Assembly: GCA_022825185.1 (NCBI GenBank)
Contig: JAJDYK010000286.1
Span: forward strand, 1-20,105
Source: Candidatus Latescibacterota bacterium
GTDB taxonomy: Bacteria > Latescibacterota > UBA2968 > UBA8231
DNA: 20,105 nt
Direction: 5' to 3'
Position numbers and translations under genes: made by a program. The notes under the pieces were generated by a model that was not told the origin of the DNA, did no database searches, and saw nothing but the letters and a program-made list of their open reading frames with translations. This document shows positions 8,197 through 16,400 of this stretch, piece by piece. Position 1 is the first letter of the stretch, and each line of letters starts with the position of its first letter.

Positions 8197-11100
8197 CTAC
8201 TTGAGCAGCAGCATCTTCTTGACTTCGCGGAACTCTTCTCCCGCCTGCAAGCGGTAGAAGTACATCCCCGACGACAAGCTGTGGCCGCTATCGTTCGTCG
8301 CATCCCACTCCACAGCGTAACGACCGGCACTCTGGTGCTCAGCCACCAGCGTCCGCACCGGCTGACCCACCACGTTATAGACAGTCAACTCCACGTCCGC
8401 CGCAGTCGGCAACGCATACTGAATCGTCGTCGCCGGGTTGAACGGGTTCGGGAAGTTGTCCGCCAACGCGAAGGCGGTCGGCAGCGTCTGCAAGGCTAGC
8501 GACGCGGTCGCGCCGTTGACGTCCGTAACCGTGTACGTATAGAGGGTTGCGGATGCCTCGCTCGGCGTCCCCGCAATGGTCCGCGTGGCCGCGTCAAACG
8601 TCATCCCCGCCGGCAGGGCCGGTGAGAGGGTGTATGTCAGTGGTGCCGTGCCGCCCGATGCCTCTGGCAACACAATGTCTTCCACGCGCTGGCCAACGAC
8701 GAATTCGCGGATTACAGCCAAATCGTGCGAGTCCGTCGGAACGATCTTGCCAGAGCCGAAGAAATTGAAGAAGTCGCCAAGATCGCCAAGATCCAGCCCT
8801 TCGTTGACCGTGATAGTGAAAGTCAACGCGACGGCACTCCCGGCACTGTCAATCACCGTGTAGATGACAACTACCGTGACCTGATTGTCCACTGCCGCAG
8901 GGGTACCCGAAATCGTCCGCGTGGCCGGGTCAAATACCAAGCCTGCGGGCAGGGCCGAGACGCTGTACGTCAGCGGGGCGGTGCCGCCCGATGCCGCCGG
9001 CAGCACGAGCGGAGCAATCGCCTGCCCAGCGGTGTACGCTTGGTTTGGGATCATGGTGTTGGCGGCGAAAGCGAGGGCGCCCGGATCACCCGGATCACCT
9101 GGATCAGGCGTCATCGGTGCCTGGTCGCTCAGGGTGATCTCTGCCTCGTCTCCCATCAATCCGTTAATTACAGCGATCAGCTTGATGGTTTCGCTGCCCT
9201 CCGCTAAATCGTCGTCGATTATGCGGATCACAAACTGCGTGGACCCCATTATCGAGCCGGCTGGAATCGAAATCAGCGGATTGAATAGCGCGGCGTAATC
9301 CACGTCGCGCGTCGCTGTTGACGTCGCATCAATGGCCACGACCACAGTTGCGTTCTCGGCCAATGCCTTCCCGTCCAACGTGGCGGTCACCGTAACTTCG
9401 ACGTTACCACTTCCCTCGATTATCGAGTGCGGATCCACCGACAGCGCGATAGACGTACTCGGCGTTTCGTCATCGACGATTTTGATGTCCTTCATCAGCG
9501 TCGCACCAGATGCAAACGTAGCCTGCACACCGATCGCTCTCGGACTATCTACGGCGATGTTGTTAATGGGGGTGAGCGTGAGGGTCGCCGTCCCCGTGGT
9601 AGTGCCGGCCGGAATGGCGATGATCGCTCCCAAGGATGCAGTGTAGTCAACGTCGCGCACGGCCTGCGCGCCTTCGCTTGGAGCTACAATCGTGAACGTC
9701 ACGATCTCGTCGGCCGCTTTGGCCTCCGGCAAGGACACGGTCAACGAGACTTGCGTCATCCCAGCGTCCTCGCGGATCGCCGAAGGCGTCACCGAGAGCT
9801 GCGCGTCGGCAACCGGGGGCGGCATCGTGCCCTCCTCAACCGTGATGGTGAAGATCAATACGCCGGCAGCACGGGCGCTGTCAATCACCGTGTAGATGAT
9901 GGTGTTCGCGCCGTTGGTCATGGCTGTAGGCGTACCCGAAAGCGTCCGCGTAGCCGGGTCAAACGACAAGCCCAAAGGCAGGGTCGAAACGCTATACATC
10001 AGCGGTGCGGTGCCGCCCCTAGCTTCCGGTAGTACGAGAGGATCAATCGCCGTTCCAACCGTGTACGTTTGGCTGGAAATCGAATCGGCGACCGCGAAGG
10101 TCGGGCGCGTCGGATCTATCGGCGTTGGCGTCGTACCCTCCGCATCGACATCTTTCAGCGTTATCGCCGTTCCGGCTACAACGAGCTTTTCTGTAACTCC
10201 GTCATCAGATATACCTTCGGCGTCACCCGAACTCTTCAAGCCGATCTTCTCGTCCCCTTCCTTCCCGTCGTTGGCCACGGGGGTGATGGTGATCGTCGCC
10301 GTCCCTTGTGTCTGGCCGCCCGGAATCACCAAGGCGCTAAGGGAGGCTGTGTAGTCCAAATCGCGCGTCGCAGCCTTATCATCGGCATTCACGGTGCCAT
10401 TGCCATCAATATCGTCATTAATGACCAAGGGCACGATCACATTATCTCTGAACACTTTCCCGTTCAAGATGCCGGTCACCGTGACCGCTGTAACCCCATC
10501 GCTCTCATTTATCTCGGCCGGACTCACCTCTAGCGCGATCGAATCGCTTATCGTGTCGTCGTCGGTAATCAGGATGCCTTCAGAGTAGGTTCGGCCTCCA
10601 ACCGCCGCAGTCACCATGAAAACTCGGAGTCCATCTTCTCTGTTGTTATTGATAGGGGTGACGGTCATCGTCGTCGTCCCTGTGGTCTCGCCCTTCGGGA
10701 TGACGAGTGCCTGCACTTGCGCCCGATAATCCACATCGCGCTGCGCATCCTCCGCCAGTGCGAAACGGTCGGCTATATCCGGTCGCGCCTCCTGTAGCTT
10801 TCTTCTATCGTCCGAAATAGTGAATACCACCGTCTCGTCAGTCAACAAGGCGCTCTGCAAGGAAATCTCCAGCCTGATATTCTTCGGCTCAGCGTCCTCG
10901 CGGATCGAGAAAGGCAGCGCGGTGAGCCCTTTAATCCCTGCCTCGGGACCAGCCGTTAAGTCGATTGAACTCGGATTAACTGGTATATCAAGGGCAGGGG
11001 TGACACCGGCTCTCGTCATGGCGTTATCAGGCATCAACCGAATACTGCCTACGCCCTCGTTCAGGGGGGTGATGGTAATCGTCGCCGTCCCCGACACCTG

Positions 11101-12219
11101 GCGCCGTCGAATGGTTATCGGTCTCAGCGTAGCAGTATAATCTACATCGCGCCTTGCGATAGTCGTCCCATCCGCACCCGTATCATCAATAGTCAAGTCA
11201 AAGCTCACATGGTCGTCTAGCGTCTTTCCATCGAGCGTAGCCGTCACCTCGATCTCGGTTGCCCCGTCGTTCTTAGTTATCGTGGCGTCCGAGAACGAAA
11301 GACTAATCGCCGTGCTCGTCTTGTCGGTGTCAACCAGCCGAATATCGGTTGCCCCGGCAACAGCATCTGCCCCGGCACCAAAAGTCTTGATCGTGACCAG
11401 CAGATCGTCGTGGGGGGCGGTGTTACTTTCAATGGGGGTGAATCGGATCGTCCCCGTCACCTCTTTCTCACCGCTGGGAATTACGAGCGGGGGAAATGAT
11501 ATGCCGAATCGAGAGTTGAACCCGGCCTGATTGACACCCAGAGTCAAGGGGGGCACAGGCGTATTCTGCGCCACCGCCGTATCATCGCCAACTTTGACTT
11601 TTATCTCGATATTGGTCCCACCAGCGTCCTCGCGCACACTATTCGGATTTACCGACAGAATGTAGTCTGGCTCTATCGCTATTTGCTTGGCGAAAGACGG
11701 CAGTGGACTTACAGCAGTGCCATCCCCGTCGTTGACAGTCACATCCATCCTTACCCAATAGAATCCCGTTCCTCCACTAGCGGGAGTCGTATTCTGACTG
11801 TCGAACTCAAGGGCGGCTCTGCGGACGTTAACTGTAGCTCCTGTAAAACTTGGAGAAGTTGCAAGCGCAGAGCCAACAGTCGGATCGACAGTAGAAGGAA
11901 TTTCTCCCCTAACCAAAACCAGCGAGTACGTTACGGCTGCCACCCCATTTCCCGAGTGGAAATTCTTCGCATAAGACGTACTCCAATGCACAATAACCGA
12001 ATCGGTTGCTGTGCCTGCTACGCCTTCTGGATCCAACTTAACGGATAGACGCAAATAAGGATCGGTGGCATGTCTATGTCCCGTCACGTCGCTGTGGTCA
12101 GCCCCGTCACCATTACCAGGATGAGCCCCAGCCTCCCCGCTCCATCCCAGCATCAGCCCAACCGCTAGCAGCCAAGGCACGTAGGCCAACCGCCTCATTA
12201 ATAACTTCGTGTGTGTCAT
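8197..12219 (-). CDS. Secreted Calx-beta/putative-Ig repeat protein B with T9SS-type C-terminal domain (1340 aa)
   Basis: A paralogue of proteins A and C. The signal peptide (1-32, [18 protein letters not shown]) is followed by a short His/Asp-rich stretch (33-53) and a unique beta-rich domain (about 55-185, containing 'GFYWVRMDVTVNDGDG'). Then come Calx-beta-like modules at about 187-298, 303-415, 433-555 and 560-692, a putative Ig module (about 707-795), two Calx-beta-like modules (806-917 and 918-1032), putative Ig modules (about 1048-1140 and 1168-1243), and the sorting domain (1252-1340: [15 protein letters not shown] to KKMLLLK). Residues 603-614 (DIDGNGTVNADD) form an EF-hand-like loop. 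The unit from about 806 to 1032 closely matches equivalent blocks in A and C. The ATG is fixed by GGGGAGG seven bases upstream. Sec export and then T9SS surface delivery is inferred; the ligand is unknown. Confidence 0.85.
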   Translation of the reverse strand: MTHTKLLMRRLAYVPWLLAVGLMLGWSGEAGAHPGNGDGADHSDVTGHRHATDPYLRLSVKLDPEGVAGTATDSVIVHWSTSYAKNFHSGNGVAAVTYSLVLVRGEIPSTVDPTVGSALATSPSFTGATVNVRRAALEFDSQNTTPASGGTGFYWVRMDVTVNDGDGTAVSPLPSFAKQIAIEPDYILSVNPNSVREDAGGTNIEIKVKVGDDTAVAQNTPVPPLTLGVNQAGFNSRFGISFPPLVIPSGEKEVTGTIRFTPIESNTAPHDDLLVTIKTFGAGADAVAGATDIRLVDTDKTSTAISLSFSDATITKNDGATEIEVTATLDGKTLDDHVSFDLTIDDTGADGTTIARRDVDYTATLRPITIRRRQVSGTATITITPLNEGVGSIRLMPDNAMTRAGVTPALDIPVNPSSIDLTAGPEAGIKGLTALPFSIREDAEPKNIRLEISLQSALLTDETVVFTISDDRRKLQEARPDIADRFALAEDAQRDVDYRAQVQALVIPKGETTGTTTMTVTPINNNREDGLRVFMVTAAVGGRTYSEGILITDDDTISDSIALEVSPAEINESDGVTAVTVTGILNGKVFRDNVIVPLVINDDIDGNGTVNADDKAATRDLDYTASLSALVIPGGQTQGTATITITPVANDGKEGDEKIGLKSSGDAEGISDDGVTEKLVVAGTAITLKDVDAEGTTPTPIDPTRPTFAVADSISSQTYTVGTAIDPLVLPEARGGTAPLMYSVSTLPLGLSFDPATRTLSGTPTAMTNGANTIIYTVIDSARAAGVLIFTITVEEGTMPPPVADAQLSVTPSAIREDAGMTQVSLTVSLPEAKAADEIVTFTIVAPSEGAQAVRDVDYTASLGAIIAIPAGTTTGTATLTLTPINNIAVDSPRAIGVQATFASGATLMKDIKIVDDETPSTSIALSVDPHSIIEGSGNVEVTVTATLDGKALAENATVVVAIDATSTATRDVDYAALFNPLISIPAGSIMGSTQFVIRIIDDDLAEGSETIKLIAVINGLMGDEAEITLSDQAPMTPDPGDPGDPGALAFAANTMIPNQAYTAGQAIAPLVLPAASGGTAPLTYSVSALPAGLVFDPATRTISGTPAAVDNQVTVVVIYTVIDSAGSAVALTFTITVNEGLDLGDLGDFFNFFGSGKIVPTDSHDLAVIREFVVGQRVEDIVLPEASGGTAPLTYTLSPALPAGMTFDAATRTIAGTPSEASATLYTYTVTDVNGATASLALQTLPTAFALADNFPNPFNPATTIQYALPTAADVELTVYNVVGQPVRTLVAEHQSAGRYAVEWDATNDSGHSLSSGMYFYRLQAGEEFREVKKMLLLK
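9083..9109 (-). repeat. Three 9-bp tandem units in a linker of protein B
   Basis: Units GGATCACCC, GGATCACCT and GGATCAGGC lie side by side and encode a Pro-Asp-Gly linker (PDPGDPGDPG) between a Calx-beta-like and a putative Ig module of protein B. This is a short in-frame minisatellite that could change copy number without breaking the frame. Confidence 0.7.
10378..10413 (-). other. EF-hand/dockerin-like loop inside a Calx-beta-like module of protein B
   Basis: This encodes DIDGNGTVNADD (residues 603-614): ligand-type residues at positions 1, 3, 5, 9 and 12, Gly at 6 and Val at 8. It sits a few residues before RDLDYT, the same place as the loop in protein A. Calcium binding is inferred. Confidence 0.6.
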
Positions 12220-12247
12220 TACTCTACCTCCCCAGGTTGTGAGTAAT
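12217..12247 (-). promoter_or_regulatory. Ribosome-binding site of gene B flanked by a perfect inverted repeat
   Basis: In the transcript ATTACTC (12247-12241) and GAGTAAT (12224-12218) can pair as a 7-bp stem with a 16-base loop that contains the SD GGGGAGG; the A and U of the start codon fall in the stem. The arrangement could limit translation initiation. The pairing is seen in the sequence; the regulatory effect is inference. Confidence 0.45.
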
Positions 12248-12268
12248 TACAGATGATTTAGAATGTGG

Positions 12269-12305
12269 GAGCTAGGGCCTCGCGTCGAATTGGAGCCCCT
12301 AGCTC
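12269..12305 (-). terminator. Degraded terminator-like stem-loop downstream of the relic gene
   Basis: A 9-bp perfect stem (GAGCTAGGG / CCCTAGCTC) is extended by three more pairs after a mismatch. It has the AGGGCCTC-type core of the terminator family but an interrupted stem and no clear U-tract on the - strand. It follows the relic gene and precedes gene B by about 50 bases. It is probably a decayed terminator. Confidence 0.55.
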
Positions 12306-12322
12306 ACGAATTCGCTGCGTGC

Positions 12323-12510
12323 TTACTTGAGCAGCAGCACCTTCTTGGTTTCGAGAAATTACCGCTCGCCTCCAAGCGGCAGAAAAATACATCCCCGACT
12401 ATACGCTCATGTCCACTGTCGTTGGCCGCGCACTCCACCGCGTACTAACCGACGACATTAATAGACAGTCAGCTTCACGTCCGCCGTATCAATAACTCTG
12501 TGTGTAGCAT
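12323..12510 (-). pseudogene. Collapsed relic of a fourth secreted-protein gene (start region joined to damaged sorting domain)
   Basis: Reading from 12510, the sequence begins ATG CTA CAC ACA GAG TTA TTG ATA CGG, giving MLHTELLIR, which matches the MIHTKLLIR signal-peptide start of protein C. It then jumps directly to sorting-domain sequence (ADVKLTVY, in another frame), followed by pieces matching [17 protein letters not shown] and the final LLLK plus a TAA stop at 12323-12325. The whole body of the gene is missing, about 40 further bases are lost inside the C-terminal domain, and several frames are broken; translation from the ATG would stop at codon 12. The upstream leader (GGGGGGGT in place of GGGGAGGT, then AGTAATG) and downstream stem-loop are retained. 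The relation to the active genes is clear from collinear matches; the timing of the loss is unknown. Confidence 0.85.
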
Positions 12511-12538
12511 TACTCTACCCCCCCGAGTTAAGAGTAAT
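12508..12538 (-). promoter_or_regulatory. Leader of the relic gene with an 8-bp inverted repeat and a 7-G tract at the SD
   Basis: ATTACTCT and AGAGTAAT form a perfect 8-bp inverted repeat around the SD position, like gene B. The SD has become a run of seven G (12518-12524). It has no functional gene behind it but supports the repeat as a family feature. Confidence 0.45.
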
Positions 12539-12558
12539 TCTTAATCAAATATAGCACG

Positions 12559-12588
12559 TAGGGCCTCAAATTTCAATCTGAGGCCCTA
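12559..12588 (-). terminator. Terminator-like stem-loop downstream of the aspartic protease gene
   Basis: A perfect 10-bp stem (TAGGGCCTCA / TGAGGCCCTA) with a 10-base loop lies about 40 bases after the protease stop (12631). On the + strand it is followed by TTTTTAT; on the - strand the tail is not U-rich. It shares its core with the terminators of genes A and B. Confidence 0.65.
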
Positions 12589-12630
12589 TTTTTATAAACG
12601 CGCTGTGCAGTGAGTGCTACTCAAAGAGGC

Positions 12631-13065
12631 TCAAAATGCCTCAATTCGATATACGTGCCGCTGGCCAAGAAGCGACACAACGCTTGTTGGGCGATCGACA
12701 ATTACTGCAAATAGCTCCAGAATATCCCGCCCCAAAACACTCATATCAAGTGCCTCAAACTGAGTGAAGGCAGCATACTCGCCGCGAAATGCAACGGTCC
12801 TGCCCCCATCTCGCTTAAGGCGAATCTGCGTCGCGACCGTCACAGACTCTGCAATTCCCCCGACGCCGCCGATATTCATCTGGGTTGGAGCTTGCGGAAA
12901 GCCGAGGATCTCAAAGATAGCTGCGCTGAAAACGGTGCGGTCCGCACCTGTATCCACCAGAAACGCAGTCGGTTCCCATACCCCGCTGGCGGCCTGGATC
13001 GCACCGCGGATCACAGGGCGCACTATGCCGTCGTCACATGCGTACCATTCGCCATCGATGCGCAT
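12631..13065 (-). CDS. Retropepsin-like clan AA aspartic protease
   Basis: A single-domain protein of 144 aa with the features of retroviral-type (clan AA) aspartic proteases. The catalytic triad is in FLVDTGADRTVFS (Asp38-Thr39-Gly40), a Gly-rich flap-like stretch NIGGVGGIAESV lies near residue 90, and the hydrophobic-Gly motif MSVLGRDILELF lies near residues 109-120. Such enzymes act as homodimers, each subunit giving one DTG. There is no signal peptide or membrane segment, so it is probably cytoplasmic and not directly a processor of the exported neighbours. The ATG at 13065 lies inside the end of the upstream gene (32-base overlap), which implies translational coupling. No substrate can be named. 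Pairing with a DUF5678-like gene is an association I recall for small aspartic proteases in other bacteria, but I cannot check it here. Confidence 0.8.
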   Translation of the reverse strand: MRIDGEWYACDDGIVRPVIRGAIQAASGVWEPTAFLVDTGADRTVFSAAIFEILGFPQAPTQMNIGGVGGIAESVTVATQIRLKRDGGRTVAFRGEYAAFTQFEALDMSVLGRDILELFAVIVDRPTSVVSLLGQRHVYRIEAF

Positions 13066-13351
13066 AAATGCGCGCTACCTTGTCTTTTGGTATATACTGG
13101 ACAAAACGGCCTTTATCCTCAGGGTGCGCGGCTGTCGCCAGTGCAAGAGCTTCCTTAGCCGTAGCAGCTTCAAAGAGTTCCCCGCCGGCAATACATATAC
13201 ACCGGCCTCGATACTTATCATATACCTCTGAAGCATGGACCTGTAACCAAGCTGCATTGCGGTCGAATTGCTCGCGCTGCGCCTCGGCTTCCGCAAGTTG
13301 GATCGAATCCGTTATCTCCTCAATGATGATCGGAGGAACCTGTTCACTCAT
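13034..13351 (-). CDS. Small DUF5678-like protein, partner of the aspartic protease
   Basis: A 105-aa protein. The ATG at 13351 is chosen because it follows a good SD (GAAGGAGA, 8 bases upstream); the longer frame to 13405 would read through the preceding stem-loop. The acidic, helical N-terminus (EEITDSIQLAEAEAQREQF) is followed by WLQVHASEVYDKYRGRCICI, GGELFEAATAKEALALATA and then RFVQYIPKDK. This pattern of 'W...YRGk.iav..ge..a.....eAl..a' is that of DUF5678-like small proteins. The stop lies inside the protease gene, so the two form a coupled pair. No enzymatic residues stand out; a regulatory or partner role towards the protease is possible but unproven. Confidence 0.65.
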   Translation of the reverse strand: MSEQVPPIIIEEITDSIQLAEAEAQREQFDRNAAWLQVHASEVYDKYRGRCICIAGGELFEAATAKEALALATAAHPEDKGRFVQYIPKDKVARIYAHRWRMVRM

Positions 13352-13377
13352 GGCCTCGGTCTCCTTCGGAAAGGAAA

Positions 13378-13403
13378 GCCCCGGCCAGCACGCCAGCCGG
13401 GGC
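13378..13403 (-). other. GC-rich stem-loop between gene C and the DUF5678-like gene
   Basis: An 8-bp perfect stem (GCCCCGGC / GCCGGGGC) with a 10-base loop lies between the stop of gene C (13443) and the SD of the next gene. The - strand tail is only CTTTCCTTTCC, so it may be a weak terminator, an attenuator or an mRNA 3' end stabiliser. It is unrelated in sequence to the AGGGCCTC family. Confidence 0.5.
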
Positions 13404-13442
13404 AAAAGAAAAAACTCAACCTTTCAACAGGTCAGTGACCGC

Positions 13443-16400
13443 TTACTTCAGCAACAGCATCTTCTTGGTTTCGAGGAACTCGCCGCCTGCCTCCAAGCGG
13501 TAGAAATACATCCCCGAAGACAAGCTGTGGCCGCTGTCGTTGGCCGCGTCCCACTCCACGACATAGCGACCCGCGCTCTGATGCTCAGCCACCAGCGTCC
13601 GAACCGGCTGACCCAATACATTATATACGGTCAACTCCACATCCGCCGCCTGCGGCAACGCATACTTGATCGTCGTCGCCGGGTTGAACGGGTTCGGATA
13701 GTTGTTGGCCAACGAGAATACCTCTGGCCGCGTCTGCACCTGCACCGGAGCCGGCAGCGCCAAGCGGTTGAAGCCAAACTCGCTGTCGTACGTCTGGTTG
13801 TCGGTGATCTCGATGACCGTGTTCTCGATCTCCGTCGTCGGACGGAACACCAAGCTCAGCATCACCTCGCCATCGGAGACGATGTCCCCGTGGGCAGCCA
13901 CCGTCAACACGCCAGCCTGATCAGCCAGCACCTGCGGCGTAGCCAACTCGCTGCCGCCCAGCGGCTGATCGGTCAGCACCTGGACGAACTCCAGCTTTTC
14001 GGCCTCATACTGCACCTGCAAGCCGTAGCCCTTGATCGCGGCGAAGTCCGCCAACCGCACGTCGAGGACAAAGTCCTCACCCACGTTCGGCAGGGCCGTC
14101 CGCGCATCCAGATACATCCGCGCATCGGCATTCATACCAGCCAGCATCGGCACGCGCTTGCCAGCGGCAGCTATGCTGCGACCAAAGTTGTCGGCAAAGA
14201 CGAAGAAGTCGTCGAAGTCGATCGCCGCGCTCGGCGCGAGGTCGAACGCAGGATCAAACCCGGCGTCTTCGGCCGTCAAGCCAAAGTTGTCGGCGAAGAT
14301 GAAGAAGTCGTCGAAACCAATGCGGTTGTCGGCACCGAACAGACCGAAGATCGCGCGACCTTCGCTATCCAACACGCTGTTGCGCACGGCCATCGCCGTC
14401 TGTTCGATATCGGAACCCGTCTCGTTGTCCAAGTCGAAGGGCCGCACCTGATAGGTGTAATGCACACCATTCAGCGCCGTCTCATCAACATAGGAAGTAA
14501 CACCAGCATCGACCTGGGCGATATTGACGAACTCGTCTTCGCCCGCAGCGCGGCGATGGATGCTATAACCATGGACGCCGACGACAGGCTCGACCGCGGT
14601 CGGACCAATGGCTCCGGCAATGACGCCCTGCAGGAGCTGATCCGAGGGCGACAGCGTCCACGTCAGGACGATGCGATTGCCCTGATCGTTGGGCGCGTCC
14701 AAGACGCTGAGCGACGGCACGGCCAACGGCGCAATGTTGTCGATGGCGCGAACCGGCTCTTCCGTCATGGTAACCGCCGAGCTAATCACACTTCCGATTA
14801 GATTCAGCTTCGGAGCCACGCCCTGAGCGTAGGCGAGAGCTTCCGGCAGCAGCGTGGCAAACACCGGCCCATCACCGGCCTGCGCCGCTTCCCTGCTAGC
14901 CGTCATCGTCTCAGCCATCAACTCGTAGGGGTTGTCACCACTGGCGAACACGGCCTTAGCAGCACCGTGCGTGGTGCGACCACCGCTTTCGGCGGCAATG
15001 CCCCAACGGGTGGAGACATTGTCGAGCGTAGCGACGATAGCAACACCTCTCTCGACTCCCGGCACGGCATCAACCATGGCCCAAGGAACCATTTCATTAC
15101 CCAAGACGGGCAGGGCGCGGAAGATGCGATAGCCGTCGATCGAGTCGTGCTGGTCGGACAGTTCCCAAGACAGCATTACGAAACCGCCTTGGTCGCCCTG
15201 GCCGTCAGCACCTCTGTAGTCTTCGGCAACCAGATTGCCGGGAGCATCAAGCGGAGGCTGGACCACCGCCACGGGGAACGGCACCTGACCGGTAGCACCG
15301 ACAGCGTCCGTAACCGTGAGGATAACTACAGCCATACCCTCTTCCGTAGGCGTGCCCGAAATCGTCCGCGTAGCCGCGTCAAACGACAGCCCCGCGGGGA
15401 GCCCGGACATGGTGTATGTCTTCTGTCCGGTCCCACCCGGGATTTCCGGCAACGTCAGTTCCACTGGCACGCCAACGGTGAGTTGGAGCGCCCCAGAACC
15501 ATCGTCCTGCGCCGGATTGGCTTTGCCAGCCCCTTCATTGAACAGGCCGAACAGCGCGCCAAGGTCGCCGAAGTCCAGCATCGGATTGACCATGATGGAG
15601 AAGGTCAACTCGACGCTTGCGTCGCCGGCCGTGGCCGTGTAGGTAACTTCCGTGGTACCCTCAGCTTCGGGCGTGCCCGAAAGCGTCCGAGTTTCCGCGT
15701 CAAACGACAAGCCAGCAGGCAGCTCGGAGGTGCTGTAGGTGATGTCACCCTCACCAACCGTGGCTTCCGGCAGGACCATATCGGCAATCGCCGTACCAGC
15801 CGTGGCTTCGATGGCGTCGATCATGGCACCCTCGGCGAATGCCAAAGGCTCCATATCAGGCTCCATCATCTCGTAGTCGGCGATCGTGATGAGACCCGAG
15901 CCGTCCGCTAAACCCTCGATCATACCAATCAGCGTGATCGTCTCATTGCCCTCATCCGCTGTGTCAGAGGTGGGATCAATGAGCAGGTTGATCGAACCCG
16001 AAACCGCGCCCGCCGGAATCGTCAGGATGGGATTGAACAGGGCCGAATAGTCCACATCGCGCGTGGCTTCCGAAGCCGGATCAACCGCCAAGGTGACCTC
16101 CGCAGCGGCGTCCAGCACCTTGCCGTCCAACGTCGCGGTGATCGTGATCGAAGTTACGTCGGCGCTCTCGCTTACTGTGTGCGGATCGGCCGACAGCGAG
16201 ATGGACGTGCTCGCGGTTTCGTCATCGGCGATCGTAATGTCCGCCGAAGCCGAACCACCGGATGCAGTGGCATGAACACCAAGGACCCGATTGCCGTCCT
16301 CATTCATATTGTCGATCGGCACCAACGTCAGCGACGTGGTCGCTTCGGTCGCGCCTTCGGCAATGGCGACGTTGCCACCCAGTGTCGCGCTGAAATCTAC

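Noticed and set aside
12518..12524. Seven-G tract as a phase-variable switch
   Set aside because: It lies in the leader of a dead relic gene and is short; nothing intact would be switched.
12631..13065. The aspartic protease as a remnant of a retroelement
   Set aside because: No reverse transcriptase, integrase or long terminal repeats nearby; stand-alone clan AA proteases are common in bacteria.
13378..13403. GC-rich stem-loop as a firm terminator of gene C
   Set aside because: On the coding strand it is not followed by a clear U-tract, so I list it only as a stem-loop of uncertain role.
13068..14801. A 577-codon open frame on the + strand, antisense to gene C
   Set aside because: Gene C has a signal peptide, recognisable domains and a sorting domain in the other direction. 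The antisense frame gives low-complexity Arg/His/Gln-rich sequence without domain signatures, as expected from GC-rich codon bias.
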